Shown here: positions 8,992 through 19,288 of the stretch, piece by piece
Numbering within the stretch: position 1 is the first letter of the stretch
How the letters are laid out: every line of letters starts with the position of its first letter
Source: Xanthobacteraceae bacterium
GTDB lineage: Bacteria > Pseudomonadota > Alphaproteobacteria > Rhizobiales > Xanthobacteraceae
Assembly (NCBI GenBank): GCA_030037105.1
Contig: JASHRY010000113.1
Span: 1-26,860 of the forward strand
DNA: 26,860 bases
Direction: 5' to 3'
Made by a program: the position numbers and the translations under genes
The notes under the pieces: model-generated
Databases searched by the model: none
Seen by the model: the letters and a program-made list of their open reading frames with translations, nothing else
Told to the model about the DNA's origin: nothing

Positions 8992-9798
8992 ATGAGCAAA
9001 GCGACATTTTTGGAGAAAAAGCAGGGCAGACTGATCGCCGTGCTCACCGCCTACGATTACCCAACTGCCAAGGCCGAGGCCGCGGCAGGAATCGACGTCA
9101 TCCTCGTGGGCGACAGCGTGGGCACGAACGTATTGGGCTACACGAGCGAAAAGGAAGTGACGCTCGCCGATATCGCCCACCACGTGCGCGCCGTGCGGCG
9201 CGGCGCGCCTGAGACGCCGATCCTCGTCGACCTACCTTTCGGCAGCTACGATTCGCCCGCCGCGGCGGTGACAAACGCCAAACGCCTGGTCGAGGCCGGC
9301 GCCGATTTGGTGAAGTTCGAAGGGCCGCGCGCCGAGATCGCCGCGGCTTTGACCGCGGCCGGTATCGCCTGCGCCGGCCACCTCGGACTCGAGCCGCAGC
9401 ATCACCCGGAGATGCGGCTGAAGGGCCGCTCTACCGAGGAAGCCGCGCAACTACTCGCCGACGCGCAGGCGCTCGACCGCGCTGGCGTTTCCCTGCTAGT
9501 GCTCGAACTGATCCCGGAAGAGGTCGCGGCGCGCATCACGAAAGCGATCGCCGCGCCGACCATCGGCATCGGCGCGGGACGCATGACCGACGGCCAGGTG
9601 CTGGTCGTCAACGATTTGCTCGGCATCACCGGAGGGAATTTCCGCCACAACCGCCGTTACGCGGAACTCGGGGCAGAGATCGGCACGGCCCTGGCAAACT
9701 ATGTTCGCGACGTGCACGAGAAGCATTTCCCGGCGGAAGAAAACGTATTTCATCTGACGCCGGAGGAGCCATCCAGCATTAAGGGGGAGAAGTCGTGA
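8992..9798 (+). CDS. panB: 3-methyl-2-oxobutanoate hydroxymethyltransferase (ketopantoate hydroxymethyltransferase)
   Basis: PanB transfers a hydroxymethyl group from methylene-tetrahydrofolate to 2-oxoisovalerate, the first committed step toward pantothenate and coenzyme A, in the cytoplasm. The 268-residue TIM-barrel protein keeps the key residues in order. These are the metal ligands in VGDSVG and VDLPFGSY, the substrate Lys/Glu pair in LVKFEGP, the histidine of GHLGLEPQ, the catalytic Glu in LVLELIPEE, and the signature [18 protein letters not shown]. The loop after GHLGLEPQ is several residues shorter than usual and lacks the common FGGYKVQGR form (here [11 protein letters not shown]), so it is a somewhat divergent member. 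The start is the ATG at 8992. No panC follows; pyrD is next, 31 bases downstream on the same strand. Confidence 0.93.
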   Translation: MSKATFLEKKQGRLIAVLTAYDYPTAKAEAAAGIDVILVGDSVGTNVLGYTSEKEVTLADIAHHVRAVRRGAPETPILVDLPFGSYDSPAAAVTNAKRLVEAGADLVKFEGPRAEIAAALTAAGIACAGHLGLEPQHHPEMRLKGRSTEEAAQLLADAQALDRAGVSLLVLELIPEEVAARITKAIAAPTIGIGAGRMTDGQVLVVNDLLGITGGNFRHNRRYAELGAEIGTALANYVRDVHEKHFPAEENVFHLTPEEPSSIKGEKS

Positions 9799-9829
9799 GA
9801 GTACCGCTTTCCTTGCAAGATTTCGTCGC

Positions 9830-10933
9830 TTGAGCGCGCCGCTCTTTCTCTACGAGACGATCGCGCGGCCGCTGTTGCTGCGGCTGCGGCCCGAATTCGC
9901 GCATCGGTTGACGATCCGCGCCCTGCGGCTCTTGCCGCTGGCCGCGCCGTGGCCGGACGATCCGCGTCTCGCGGTGAGCGCCTTCGGCCTTACATTTCCC
10001 AATCCGCTCGGCCTCGCGGCGGGATTCGACAAGAACGGCGAAGTGGCCGACGCGATGTTGCGGCTCGGCTTTGCGTTCGTCGAAGTGGGCACAGTGACGC
10101 CGCGCCCGCAACGCGGCAATCCGCGCCCGCGCGTATTCCGGCTGCGCGACGACCGCGCGGTCGTCAATCGGCTCGGCTTCAACAACGCCGGCTGCAAAGC
10201 CGTGCATCGCCGGCTGGCCGCGCACCGCGCTCCCGGCATCGTCGCCGTAAACCTCGGCGCCAATCGAGATTCCGAGGATCGCATCGCTGATTACGTGGCA
10301 GGCATCGAGGCTTTCACCTACGTCGCGCAGTTCTTCGTCATCAATATTTCCTCGCCGAATACGCCCGGGCTGCGCGATCTGCAGCGCCAGCAAGCGCTGA
10401 ACGATCTGCTGCCGCGCGTACTGGCGGCGCGCGATGCGGCGCCGCTGCGCCGTCCTGTCATCGTCAAGATCGCCCCCGATCTGACGCTCGAAGAACTCGA
10501 CGGCATCGTGCAAGTGTGCCGCGCGCATCGCATCGACGGGCTCGCCATCTCGAATACGACGCTGTCGCGGCCGCCCGACCTTATCGATGCGGAACGCGCC
10601 AAGGAGCAAGGCGGCCTTTCCGGACGGCCGCTGTTCACGCCTTCGACGCGGCTCCTCGCGCAAGCTTATCTGCGCGTCGAGAATCAATTTCCGCTGATCG
10701 GCATCGGCGGCGTCGAGGACGCGGAAACCGCATTCGCGAAGATCGAGGCGGGCGCCAGCCTCATCGAGCTTTATTCGGCACTCGTCTTCGAGGGGCCGCG
10801 GCTCGTCGAAGAAATCAAACGCGGACTCGTCACCAAAATCGAGGCGGCGGGCCTTAAGCGGCTCGCGGAAGCGCGCGGCAGGGCGGCCGAGGATTGGGCC
10901 GAAGCGAGAGTTGCCGACGGGAATCTCAAGTGA
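9830..10933 (+). CDS. pyrD: Dihydroorotate dehydrogenase (quinone), class 2
   Basis: This 367-residue enzyme oxidises dihydroorotate to orotate at the inner membrane, passing electrons to ubiquinone, in pyrimidine synthesis. The N-terminal amphipathic helix region ([22 protein letters not shown]), which binds quinone and membrane, marks it as class 2. The FMN-binding and catalytic motifs follow: [36 protein letters not shown], and [11 protein letters not shown] with catalytic Ser175. Then come [23 protein letters not shown] and the phosphate-binding [12 protein letters not shown]. The best start is TTG at 9830; no in-frame ATG or GTG lies between the panB stop and this point, and the N-terminal helix would be cut by any later start. 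The ribosome site is weak. The gene converges with a small DUF6460-like gene, with 34 bases between stops. Confidence 0.95.
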   Translation: MSAPLFLYETIARPLLLRLRPEFAHRLTIRALRLLPLAAPWPDDPRLAVSAFGLTFPNPLGLAAGFDKNGEVADAMLRLGFAFVEVGTVTPRPQRGNPRPRVFRLRDDRAVVNRLGFNNAGCKAVHRRLAAHRAPGIVAVNLGANRDSEDRIADYVAGIEAFTYVAQFFVINISSPNTPGLRDLQRQQALNDLLPRVLAARDAAPLRRPVIVKIAPDLTLEELDGIVQVCRAHRIDGLAISNTTLSRPPDLIDAERAKEQGGLSGRPLFTPSTRLLAQAYLRVENQFPLIGIGGVEDAETAFAKIEAGASLIELYSALVFEGPRLVEEIKRGLVTKIEAAGLKRLAEARGRAAEDWAEARVADGNLK

Positions 10934-10967
10934 GGGATCGTCGTCCGCCCGGGAAAGGGAATGCGCC

Positions 10968-11306
10968 TTACGCCGGCCCGCGCCAATTGAGAAGCCGCGC
11001 GATGAGCCAGATCGGTATCACGATCATCGCGCCGGCCAGGATATAGTCGCCCATCTCGCGCAACGCGTCAAAGCCCAGCGCCCAGATGCGCCGCGCGAAG
11101 CGTACCACGTCTTCAACGAGATCGGCCGGCCGGATGTCGAGCCACATCAGCAGCGCGCCGACGATCAACGACAGAAAGAACAACCTTAGTGCGACGCTTC
11201 CCGGCGTGCCGCCCAAAAAACGCGCCAGCGGCGTCTCCCGCCGCCAACGTGGCGCGCCCACCGGGGGCGTCGTCCAGGCCGATGCCGGTTTTGTTTCTTC
11301 GCTCAT
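10968..11306 (-). CDS. Small DUF6460-like membrane protein
   Basis: This 112-residue protein has a polar, proline-rich N-terminus (MSEETKPASAWTTPPVGAP). A conserved-looking stretch (RRETPLARFLGGTPGSVALR) precedes a first hydrophobic helix (LFFLSLIVGALLMWL) and a second one near the C-terminus (ILAGAMIVIPIWLIARLL). It resembles the DUF6460 proteins of Rhizobiales, whose function is unknown. I use ATG 11306; an in-frame TTG four codons upstream is possible. It is divergent from the symporter-like gene at 11399, with about 90 bases between starts that should hold both promoters. Confidence 0.8.
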   Translation of the reverse strand: MSEETKPASAWTTPPVGAPRWRRETPLARFLGGTPGSVALRLFFLSLIVGALLMWLDIRPADLVEDVVRFARRIWALGFDALREMGDYILAGAMIVIPIWLIARLLNWRGPA

Positions 11307-11398
11307 GCGATGTCTCAATCCGCCGTGCGGAACGGCGCGACTTCCGCTATTCTCGACCGCCGCGCCGCGCCTGGCAAGCGCTTCCCTTTGGATCTGTC

Positions 11399-13093
11399 GT
11401 GACCGAGCAGGATACCGCCGCCAGCCTCCTTCGGACCCGCATCGACGGCGGCTTCAGCTTCGCGCTCGCCACCTTCGCGGTCGGCTTGGGTCTTCTGGCG
11501 TTGCTGGAGCGCGTCGGCTTGCCCGATAGCGCGCTCAAGGCTTGCGTCGCCGCGCTCGTATTCTCCGAGTTCCTGATCGCCATCGCGTTGTTGCGCACCA
11601 TGCGTCCGGCCGAATTTTACGCGGGCACCTTGCCGCCGCCCTACGCGGGACTTGCCTATGCGGGGATTTCGGCGGGCTTGTTCCTGCCGTTCCTGCCGCC
11701 CTTGCCGCAGAGCGTGGGCTTTTTTTCGCCGGCGGCGGGATTTGCGCTCGGTCTCTTCGGCGCGGCGTTCGCGACGGGTCCGTACCTGCGCCACTGCGGC
11801 GCTTCCTCGATCGTCGATCTCGCGGCATCGCGCTTTCCGTACCCCGGAGCGCGCATCGCGATCGCAGTGATCGCCGCGCTCTGCGCGGTGCTCGTCACCA
11901 TGGGCGGCTATGGGGTCGCACTGCGCGCCTTCCTTGCCGTGACCGGCGCGAACTCTGCGTTTGGCGCGACGGTGCTTGGAATCCTGCTCGTCCTGTTGAT
12001 CGTACCGGGCGGACTTTCCGGGGTGATCTGGCTTGCAGTGGGAACCGCGGTCGTGACGCTGGCGGCGCTCGGCCTGCCGCTTGCCCTATCGGCGACGCGC
12101 GAGACGACGCCGCTTTCGGTCGCGCTGGCCCGGTTCGGCGAAGTAAGCGGCACGGGCCAACATCTGCCGACGGAGCCCGCCATCATGGCCACTCTCGCGC
12201 TCGGACTTGCGACGCTGGCGCCGCTGCCGGTGCTCGGCAGCCGCGATCGGGCCGGCACGTTGCGCAGCGGCTTCTTCGCGTTTGTCTTCGTCGGGCTCAT
12301 CGCGGCGCTCGCGACCCTGACCATGGCCCGCTCGACTCTGGCGCTCGACGCGGCGCTGGTCGGGCGCGCGCCCGCCAATCTTCCCGCCGACGTTCTCGCG
12401 GCGAGCAGACATGGCGCAATTTCGATCTGTGGCATAAATTCCGCCGTTTCGAGCGAGATCGCCGCCGCCTGCGGATCGGAAGCCGGCTTCAGCGGGATCT
12501 TGCGGCTGCAAGACGTCGGCGTCGACGCCCGCTATCTCCTCGAAAATCTTCCCTCGCTGCGGCACGTGGGGCCGACGCTGGCGGGCCTTGCCGCCGTCTT
12601 TGCGATCGCGCTCGGCATCGGCGTCGCGGCGGCGGGCGTACAATCGTTCGCGACCAGCTTCGGCCACGATATTTTCGCCCATAAACGGCGCCGATTCGGG
12701 CCGGCGAGCCGGCGGCTGGCGTATGCGCGCGGCCTTGCACTGTTTCTCATCGCCGGTTCGGCCATCGGACTTACACACGGCGCGGACGATCCGCGGCTGT
12801 GCATCGCGCTCGCGTTAGCGATTTCCGCGGCGCTGGTTGCGCCGCTCGTCGCCTTGACTGTCGTCAGACAAGCGACATCGCTCGGCGCGCTGGCAGCTTT
12901 GCTTGTGGCACTCTTAGTAATCGCCGCGTTTGTTCTTACGCATCATGGCGCCTGGGCGCCGGACGAGATCGCCCGCAACGCGATCTTCGCCGCGCTCGAT
13001 GCGTTTCTCGCCGGGGTTTTCGTGAGCCTGCTGTCGCGGCGAAAGCCGCCCGCCGTTTCGCAGGAAACGCGCGACAAACCATTCGTCGATTGA
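11399..13093 (+). CDS. Sodium:solute symporter (SSS/SLC5)-like membrane protein
   Basis: This is a 564-residue polytopic protein with about 12-13 hydrophobic helices spread across its length. The order of motifs recalls cation/acetate symporters of the ActP type. These are a GPYLRHCGASSIVDLAASRFP stretch around the third helix, a Gly-rich membrane segment VPGGLSGVIW, and a late helix ending in FATSFGHDIFAHKRRR that parallels the ASAVAHDLY region of ActP. Several small hydroxylated residues expected in the second sodium site look replaced (AAAGVQSFATS), so sodium coupling and substrate are uncertain. The start is GTG at 11399; the frame stays open upstream, but that sequence is antisense to the DUF6460-like gene. 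The protein ends in a basic cytoplasmic tail. It converges on prfA with 28 bases between stops. Confidence 0.75.
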   Translation: MTEQDTAASLLRTRIDGGFSFALATFAVGLGLLALLERVGLPDSALKACVAALVFSEFLIAIALLRTMRPAEFYAGTLPPPYAGLAYAGISAGLFLPFLPPLPQSVGFFSPAAGFALGLFGAAFATGPYLRHCGASSIVDLAASRFPYPGARIAIAVIAALCAVLVTMGGYGVALRAFLAVTGANSAFGATVLGILLVLLIVPGGLSGVIWLAVGTAVVTLAALGLPLALSATRETTPLSVALARFGEVSGTGQHLPTEPAIMATLALGLATLAPLPVLGSRDRAGTLRSGFFAFVFVGLIAALATLTMARSTLALDAALVGRAPANLPADVLAASRHGAISICGINSAVSSEIAAACGSEAGFSGILRLQDVGVDARYLLENLPSLRHVGPTLAGLAAVFAIALGIGVAAAGVQSFATSFGHDIFAHKRRRFGPASRRLAYARGLALFLIAGSAIGLTHGADDPRLCIALALAISAALVAPLVALTVVRQATSLGALAALLVALLVIAAFVLTHHGAWAPDEIARNAIFAALDAFLAGVFVSLLSRRKPPAVSQETRDKPFVD

Positions 13094-13121
13094 TGAGATC
13101 TGCCGCTCGAAACCGCCGGGC

Positions 13122-14192
<1,071 letters not shown>

Positions 14193-14302
14193 GAGAGCGA
14201 AACGAAGTAAGGGACAACCAATTAAGATTAAGACGTAACATGCGCCTTGAGAAGGGCATTGGATGCTCTTCCCCGGGGCCGAAGTGCATGGAAAGCGGCC
14301 GA

Positions 14303-16609
14303 TTACACCGGAATGCGATGCGCCGCGGCGAAGCGATTGAGCTCGTCGCGCAGCGAATGGGCGGCGTCGTGCGCTTCGATGAGGTCGCTGACGAATTTAC
14401 CGGCCACCTCGAGATCGGTCGCCAAAATCATCGCCTTCACCGGCCCGATGGAAGCGGGCGACATGGAGAGAGAACGATAGCCGATCGCCAACAACGCCAG
14501 TGCGTCGATCGGCTTTCCGGCCATCTCGCCGCACAGCGTCAACGGCGTTTTGCTGGCGGCTGCTTTCTCGACGACAGTTTTCAAGGCGCGCAGAATGGGC
14601 GCCGAGAGCGGGTCGAAGCGTCCGGCGACGCGCTTGTTGTCGCGGTCCGCGGCAAACAGATATTGAATGAGATCGTTGGTGCCAACCGAAAGGAAGTCGG
14701 CGCGCGCGCAGACCTCGTCGAGCTGCCACAGGATCGCCGGCACTTCCACCATCGCGCCGAGCTTGAGGTCGCTGGGCGGGCGGTATGCGTGGCGCTTCAA
14801 ATAGGCGACCTCGCGCTCGACGAGCCCCTTCGCGGTCTCGAATTCGGCGACCGTCGCGATCATCGGGAACATGATGCGCACTTGGCGGTCGGCGCCGGCT
14901 CTGAGCAGCGCCCGCAACTGCATGCGCAGCAATGCCGGCCGGTCGAGGCCGATCCGGATCGCCCGCCAGCCGAGCGCCGGATTCTCCTCTTCGACCTTGG
15001 TCATGTAGGGGAGCACTTTGTCGGAACCGATGTCGAGGGTGCGGAAGGTGATGGGCTTGCCCGGCACCGCGTCGAAAGCGGCTTTGTAGAACGCCTGCTG
15101 CTGGCGCATGCCCGGAAATTGCGAGACGATCATGAACTGCAATTCGGTGCGGAAGAGGCCGATCGATGCGGCACCCGTTTCTTTGACGTGCGGCAGATCG
15201 ACGAGCAGTCCGGCGTTCATGTGCAGTTCGATCTCGACGCCGTCCTTGGTGACGGCGGCCTTGTCGCGCAGCTTGTGATATTGCTCCTGGCGGCGGGCGC
15301 GCAGCCGCGCCCTCTCGGCATAGGCGTTCTCGATGTCCTGGGGCGGCCGGATATGTACGTCGCCGGACGTTCCGTCGACGATCAACGCGTCGCCCGGTTC
15401 GACGAAGCCGACGATATTCGTTACCTCGCCGACTGTCGCGATTCCCAGCGCCCGCGCCACGATGGCGACGTGGCTCGACGCTCCCGCGTCTTCGAGTACC
15501 ACACCACGCAATTTGCTGCGATCGTAATCGAGCAGCGCCGCCGGCCCCATGGTGCGCGCCACGATGATCGCGTTCTCCGGCAAATCCGCGTGCGCCGTAA
15601 CGAAGCTGCGGCCGGCGAGCTGATGGAGGAGGCGATTGGCGAGATCGTCGAGGTCGTGAAGGCGCTCGCGCATATAGGGGTCCGTCTGGCGTTGCAGCTT
15701 GGCGCGCGCGTCGCTCTGCACGCGTTCGACCGCCGCCTCCGCGGTGAGGCCGGTGGCGACCGCTTCGCGCAGTCGGCGGATCCAGCCTCGATCGTAGGCG
15801 AACATGCGGAACGCCTCGAGCACTTCGCGATGTTCGCCGGGGCCGACATCGCCGCGTTCGATCAGCTGGTCGATCGATTGACGCACCGCGTCGATGGCCG
15901 CTTCGAGCCGTTCGGTCTCGGCCTTCACGTCTTCGGCGACAAGCTGCTTGACGATGATGCGCGGCTCATGCAGCACCACGTGCCCGAGGCCGACGCCTTC
16001 GGCGATCGGCACGCCCTTGAGCGCCAGCGGCCGATGCAGCGCCATTTCCGCGTCGAGCAGGCCGATTGCCTGCAATTCGCCCGAGGCGACGATCTCGGCG
16101 AGCAGCATCGCCGTCGTCTGCAGCGCTTCGATCTCTTCTTCGGGATAGATGCGCCGCACGCGGTTTTGCACGACCAGCACGCCGAGCGTGACGCCGCCGC
16201 GCAGGATCGGCACGCCGAGAAACGAAGAGTAGATCTCCTCGCCGGTCTCCGGCCGGTAGGAGAACGAAGGATGATGCTGCGCGTCGGCGAGCGCCAAAGG
16301 TTCGGCGGTCTCGGCGATCAGGCCGACGAGGCCTTCGCCCTTGCGCATCGTCGTCAGGTGGACGGCTTCGTGGTTCAAGCCTTCGGTCGCAAACAGTTCG
16401 AGCCGACCGTCGGCGCGCAGCACATAGACCGAGCACACCTCCGCCACCATGTTGGCGGCGATGTGAATGACGATCTTGTCGAGCCGTTCCTGCGGACTGA
16501 TCGGCTCCGCCATGACTTCGCGAAGCCGTCGCAATAGCAGTCGCGGTCCGCCGACGGGGCCCCGCATGGCGATTTCCTTTTCAGGAGCCTCACGCTGGAG
16601 ATCGGTCAT
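14303..16609 (-). CDS. ptsP: Phosphoenolpyruvate-protein phosphotransferase PtsP (enzyme I of the nitrogen PTS)
   Basis: Enzyme I-Ntr takes phosphate from phosphoenolpyruvate and starts the regulatory PTSNtr relay (PtsP to NPr to EIIA-Ntr) that tunes nitrogen, potassium and carbon metabolism. The 768-residue protein has an N-terminal GAF domain (about 35-175; [26 protein letters not shown]). The phosphohistidine domain follows, with His380 in [17 protein letters not shown]. The C-terminal PEP-binding barrel shows [38 protein letters not shown]-like [24 protein letters not shown] and the active-site LCGEMAG. The GAF domain separates it from the sugar-PTS enzyme I. The start ATG at 16609 has GGAG nine bases upstream. 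lysC lies 242 bases upstream and prfA 110 bases downstream, on the same strand, the usual alphaproteobacterial order. Confidence 0.96.
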   Translation of the reverse strand: MTDLQREAPEKEIAMRGPVGGPRLLLRRLREVMAEPISPQERLDKIVIHIAANMVAEVCSVYVLRADGRLELFATEGLNHEAVHLTTMRKGEGLVGLIAETAEPLALADAQHHPSFSYRPETGEEIYSSFLGVPILRGGVTLGVLVVQNRVRRIYPEEEIEALQTTAMLLAEIVASGELQAIGLLDAEMALHRPLALKGVPIAEGVGLGHVVLHEPRIIVKQLVAEDVKAETERLEAAIDAVRQSIDQLIERGDVGPGEHREVLEAFRMFAYDRGWIRRLREAVATGLTAEAAVERVQSDARAKLQRQTDPYMRERLHDLDDLANRLLHQLAGRSFVTAHADLPENAIIVARTMGPAALLDYDRSKLRGVVLEDAGASSHVAIVARALGIATVGEVTNIVGFVEPGDALIVDGTSGDVHIRPPQDIENAYAERARLRARRQEQYHKLRDKAAVTKDGVEIELHMNAGLLVDLPHVKETGAASIGLFRTELQFMIVSQFPGMRQQQAFYKAAFDAVPGKPITFRTLDIGSDKVLPYMTKVEEENPALGWRAIRIGLDRPALLRMQLRALLRAGADRQVRIMFPMIATVAEFETAKGLVEREVAYLKRHAYRPPSDLKLGAMVEVPAILWQLDEVCARADFLSVGTNDLIQYLFAADRDNKRVAGRFDPLSAPILRALKTVVEKAAASKTPLTLCGEMAGKPIDALALLAIGYRSLSMSPASIGPVKAMILATDLEVAGKFVSDLIEAHDAAHSLRDELNRFAAAHRIPV

Positions 16610-16851
16610 GCCGAGTCACTCCGGAGGCGCGTTCCTTTGGATGATTCCCAACCATTGAGGCCGCTCCGCGGCCTCTCGCCTGGAAAATGTCCCAAAGCAA
16701 TAAGTTAAGACGACCGCCGCCGACAAGCCTATCGGCAGCGGATAACCGCAATACGACCACGCATCGCAGCCGCGATGCCGCCCATAGCTTATCCATAGCT
16801 AAAGCAAACTCCGGACCGCGAGCGCAAGGCGCGGCACCGCGGACCGCCGAA

Positions 16852-18090
16852 CTAAGCTTCGTCGAGACCGTAAATCGCGTGCAGCGTGCGCACCGCGAGT
16901 TCCGTATAGGCGGTGTCGATCAGCACGGAAATTTTGATCTCCGAGGTGGTGATCGCCCTGATATTGATGCCCTTCTCGGAGAGCGCCTGGAACGCGATCG
17001 CGGCCACGCCCGAATGGCTGCGCATGCCGATGCCGATTGCCGAGACCTTGGCCACGCCGCCAGCCCCTTGCAATGCAGCATAGCCGATCTGCGCTTTGGT
17101 CTTTTCGAGAATCGCCTTGGCGCGGTCGAAATCGCCGCTCCCGACCGTAAACGTAATATCGGTCGTCACCGTGTCGTCGGAGGCAACCTGCACGATCATA
17201 TCGACGTTGATGCCCGCCTCGGCGAGCGGCGAAAAGATCGCCGCCGCGACGCCCGGCCGGTCGGCAACGCGGCGCAAGGTAATCTGCGCCTCGTCGCGCG
17301 AGAACGCGATGCCGGTAACCACCTGCTGCTCCACGATGTCCTCCTCGTCACAGATCAATGTGCCGGAGCGCGGGCTGTCCGGATTCTCGAACGACGAACG
17401 TACGACTGTCTTCACCTTCTTCAGCATGGCAAGCTCCACGGAGCGCACCTGCATTACCTTCGCGCCGAGCGAGGCCATCTCCAACATTTCCTCGTAGGCG
17501 ACGCGATCGAGCCGGCGCGCCTTCGGGACGACGCGAGGGTCGGTCGTGTAGATCCCGTCCACATCCGTATATATATCGCAGCGGTCGGCCTTGATAGCGG
17601 CGGCGACCGCCACGGCGCTCGTATCCGATCCGCCGCGCCCGAGCGTCGTCACCCGGCCCGTTCCCTTGCTGAGCCCTTGGAAGCCGGCGATAACCGCGAC
17701 CTCGTTGCGCGCGACGAGGTTGGCGACGATCCGCTCGCCGTCGATGCCGCTGATCCGCGCCGCGCCCGGCGTCTGCGTCGTCAGGATCGGAATTTGCCAA
17801 CCTTGCCAGGAGCGCGCCGCGACGCCGATGCTTTGCAGGGCGATGGCGAGCAGTCCCGCCGTCACTTGTTCGCCGGAGGCGACCACGGAATCGTATTCGC
17901 GCCGGTCGAAATGCGGCGAGGCATCGCGGCAGAGCGCCACGAGCTCGTCCGTCTTGCCGGCCATCGCAGAAACGACCACGGCCACTTGCGCACCGGCATC
18001 GACTTCGCGCTTCACGTGGCGGGCGGCGTTGCGGATGCGATCCATTCCGGCGACGGAAGTACCGCCGAATTTCATCACGAGGCGGGCCAT
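16852..18090 (-). CDS. lysC: Aspartate kinase (aspartokinase)
   Basis: This enzyme phosphorylates aspartate in the first step toward lysine, diaminopimelate, threonine and methionine. The 412-residue protein starts MARLVMKFGGTSVAG with the ATP-binding KFGGTS. It continues with VVSAMAGKTDELV, the substrate SGEQVTAGLLA motif, FQG and TLGRGGSDTSAVA, and IYTDVDGIYTTDPR. Two C-terminal ACT domains (about 265-412; DRPGVAAAIFSPLAEAGINV, and SHSGVAAIAFQALSEKGINI) are the expected sites of feedback inhibition by lysine and/or threonine. It is a single-function enzyme, with no homoserine dehydrogenase part. It is divergent from ubiG, with 139 bases between starts, and precedes ptsP on the same strand. 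Confidence 0.97.
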   Translation of the reverse strand: MARLVMKFGGTSVAGMDRIRNAARHVKREVDAGAQVAVVVSAMAGKTDELVALCRDASPHFDRREYDSVVASGEQVTAGLLAIALQSIGVAARSWQGWQIPILTTQTPGAARISGIDGERIVANLVARNEVAVIAGFQGLSKGTGRVTTLGRGGSDTSAVAVAAAIKADRCDIYTDVDGIYTTDPRVVPKARRLDRVAYEEMLEMASLGAKVMQVRSVELAMLKKVKTVVRSSFENPDSPRSGTLICDEEDIVEQQVVTGIAFSRDEAQITLRRVADRPGVAAAIFSPLAEAGINVDMIVQVASDDTVTTDITFTVGSGDFDRAKAILEKTKAQIGYAALQGAGGVAKVSAIGIGMRSHSGVAAIAFQALSEKGINIRAITTSEIKISVLIDTAYTELAVRTLHAIYGLDEA

Positions 18091-18216
18091 AGGGTCCGGC
18101 GGGCCTTCCTAGGATCGGTGCTGGATCGGCAGGCGCGGCGACCGAAGCGCTCGCGCCGCAGGGTTGCGCCGCCTATACACTACCGGGCGCCCGAGTTCAA
18201 TTTGCCCCTCGTTGCG

Positions 18217-18232
18217 CGTGGAGGACGGCATG
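18217..18232 (+). promoter_or_regulatory. Ribosome binding site deciding the ubiG start
   Basis: GGAGG at 18220-18224 stands five bases before the ATG at 18230. The frame is open further upstream to 18164, but that extension has no such site and is not part of the family. Confidence 0.75.
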
Positions 18233-18985
18233 CAGCCGCAGGACGGACCGAGCGTCGACCCCGAGGAGGTCGCCCGTTTCGATCGGCTCGCCGAGACCTG
18301 GTGGAATCCGCTTGGCCCGATGCGGGCGCTGCATCAATTCAATCCGGTCCGGGTCGCCTTCCTCAGCCGGCTCCTCGGTGAACATTTCCGCGCCTCGCTT
18401 CCCGAACCGTCGATAAGCCGGCCGCTCGCCGAGCTTGCCATTCTCGACATCGGCTGCGGCGGCGGAATTCTTTCCGAAGCTTTGTGCCGGCTCGGCGCCG
18501 CGCTGACGGCGATCGATCCCGCCCCGACCAATATCGCGGTCGCCCGCCGCCACGCCGAGCAGGTTGGACTTGCCATCGACTATCTCTGCACCACGGCCGA
18601 AGCGCTCGCCGGGCAAGGCAAGGACTTCGACGCCGTGCTCGCCATGGAAGTCGTCGAGCATGTGCGCGACACGAAGGCATTTCTCGCGACCGCCGCACGC
18701 CTGGTGCGGCCAAACGGAATGCTTGTCGTGGCGACGCTCAACCGCACTCTGAAAAGCTACGCGTTCGCGATCCTCGGCGCCGAATACGTGCTGGGCTGGC
18801 TGCCGAAAGGCACGCATAACTGGCAGCATTTCGTCACGCCGCGCGAACTCGCGAGCGCGCTTAATGCCGCGGGGCTGCATGTCGTCGGCGAGACCGGCGT
18901 CGTGTTCAACCCGTTGCGCGGTCAGTGGCAGGAGAGCCGCGACATGGACGTGAACTATATGATCGCGGCGGAACGGAAGCGCTAA
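18230..18985 (+). CDS. ubiG: Ubiquinone biosynthesis O-methyltransferase UbiG
   Basis: UbiG carries out both O-methylation steps of ubiquinone synthesis with S-adenosylmethionine. The 251-residue protein has the family's N-terminal signature (EEVARFDRLAETWWNPLGPM then LHQFNPVRVAFL). The SAM-binding motif I is intact at LDIGCGGGILSE (residues 72-83), with acidic IDPAP closing the next strand. AMEVVEHVRD is motif II/post-II, and GTHNWQHFVTP with GVVFNPLRGQW is in the C-terminal half. It is divergent from lysC. Its TAA stop overlaps the convergent grxC stop by four bases (18982-18985). In many related genomes a DUF1178 gene and a carbon-nitrogen hydrolase gene lie between ubiG and grxC; they are absent here. 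Confidence 0.95.
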   Translation: MQPQDGPSVDPEEVARFDRLAETWWNPLGPMRALHQFNPVRVAFLSRLLGEHFRASLPEPSISRPLAELAILDIGCGGGILSEALCRLGAALTAIDPAPTNIAVARRHAEQVGLAIDYLCTTAEALAGQGKDFDAVLAMEVVEHVRDTKAFLATAARLVRPNGMLVVATLNRTLKSYAFAILGAEYVLGWLPKGTHNWQHFVTPRELASALNAAGLHVVGETGVVFNPLRGQWQESRDMDVNYMIAAERKR

Positions 18986-19269
18986 TCGCGCGCCCGTTCG
19001 GCGAGGAGCGCATCGAGCTTGCCGCTGCTGTGCAGTTCATAGAGCTCCTCGCAGCCGCCGATATGCAGGTCGCCGAAAAAGATCTGTGGGACCGTTCTGC
19101 GGCCGTGCGACTTGGCCATCATCTCGGCGCGCGCTTCGAAGTCCTCGTCGACCCGGATCTCCGCGAATTCCAGGTTGCGCCTTTGCAAAAGTTCCTTCGC
19201 CATCCGGCAATAGGGACAGGTGCGCGTCGTATAGATGCGGATCTCGGGAGAGGACATCGAATCGGCCAT
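18982..19269 (-). CDS. grxC: Glutaredoxin 3 (GrxC)
   Basis: This small glutathione-dependent thiol-disulfide oxidoreductase acts in the cytoplasm. It has the dithiol active site CPYC (Cys18 and Cys21 with the start used), preceded by the strand EIRIYTTRT. The cis-proline glutathione-binding motif TVPQIFFGDLHIGGCEEL follows. I use ATG 19269 (95 residues). A second ATG at 19257 would give 91 residues, closer to the usual length, and neither has a clear ribosome site. The start is 20 bases after the end of the decayed comF, on the same strand, so the two were probably one transcript. The end overlaps the convergent ubiG stop. Confidence 0.93.
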   Translation of the reverse strand: MADSMSSPEIRIYTTRTCPYCRMAKELLQRRNLEFAEIRVDEDFEARAEMMAKSHGRRTVPQIFFGDLHIGGCEELYELHSSGKLDALLAERARD

Positions 19270-19288
19270 GCTGCAAAATATGGGGAGT

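Noticed and set aside
11307..11398. Longer N-terminus for the symporter-like protein, starting from 11189
   Set aside because: The upstream frame is antisense to the DUF6460-like gene and carries no hydrophobic or conserved pattern. GTG 11399 gives a sensible start just before the first helix.
14240..16537. Open frame of about 765 codons on the plus strand opposite ptsP
   Set aside because: It mirrors ptsP almost exactly, is rich in Arg, His, Asp and Gly without any domain pattern, and ptsP is unmistakable on the other strand. Long antisense frames are expected at this GC content.
16687..18381. Open frame of about 560 codons on the plus strand over lysC and into ubiG
   Set aside because: It is antisense to lysC and out of frame with ubiG. 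The composition is Arg/Ala/Gly/His shadow sequence.
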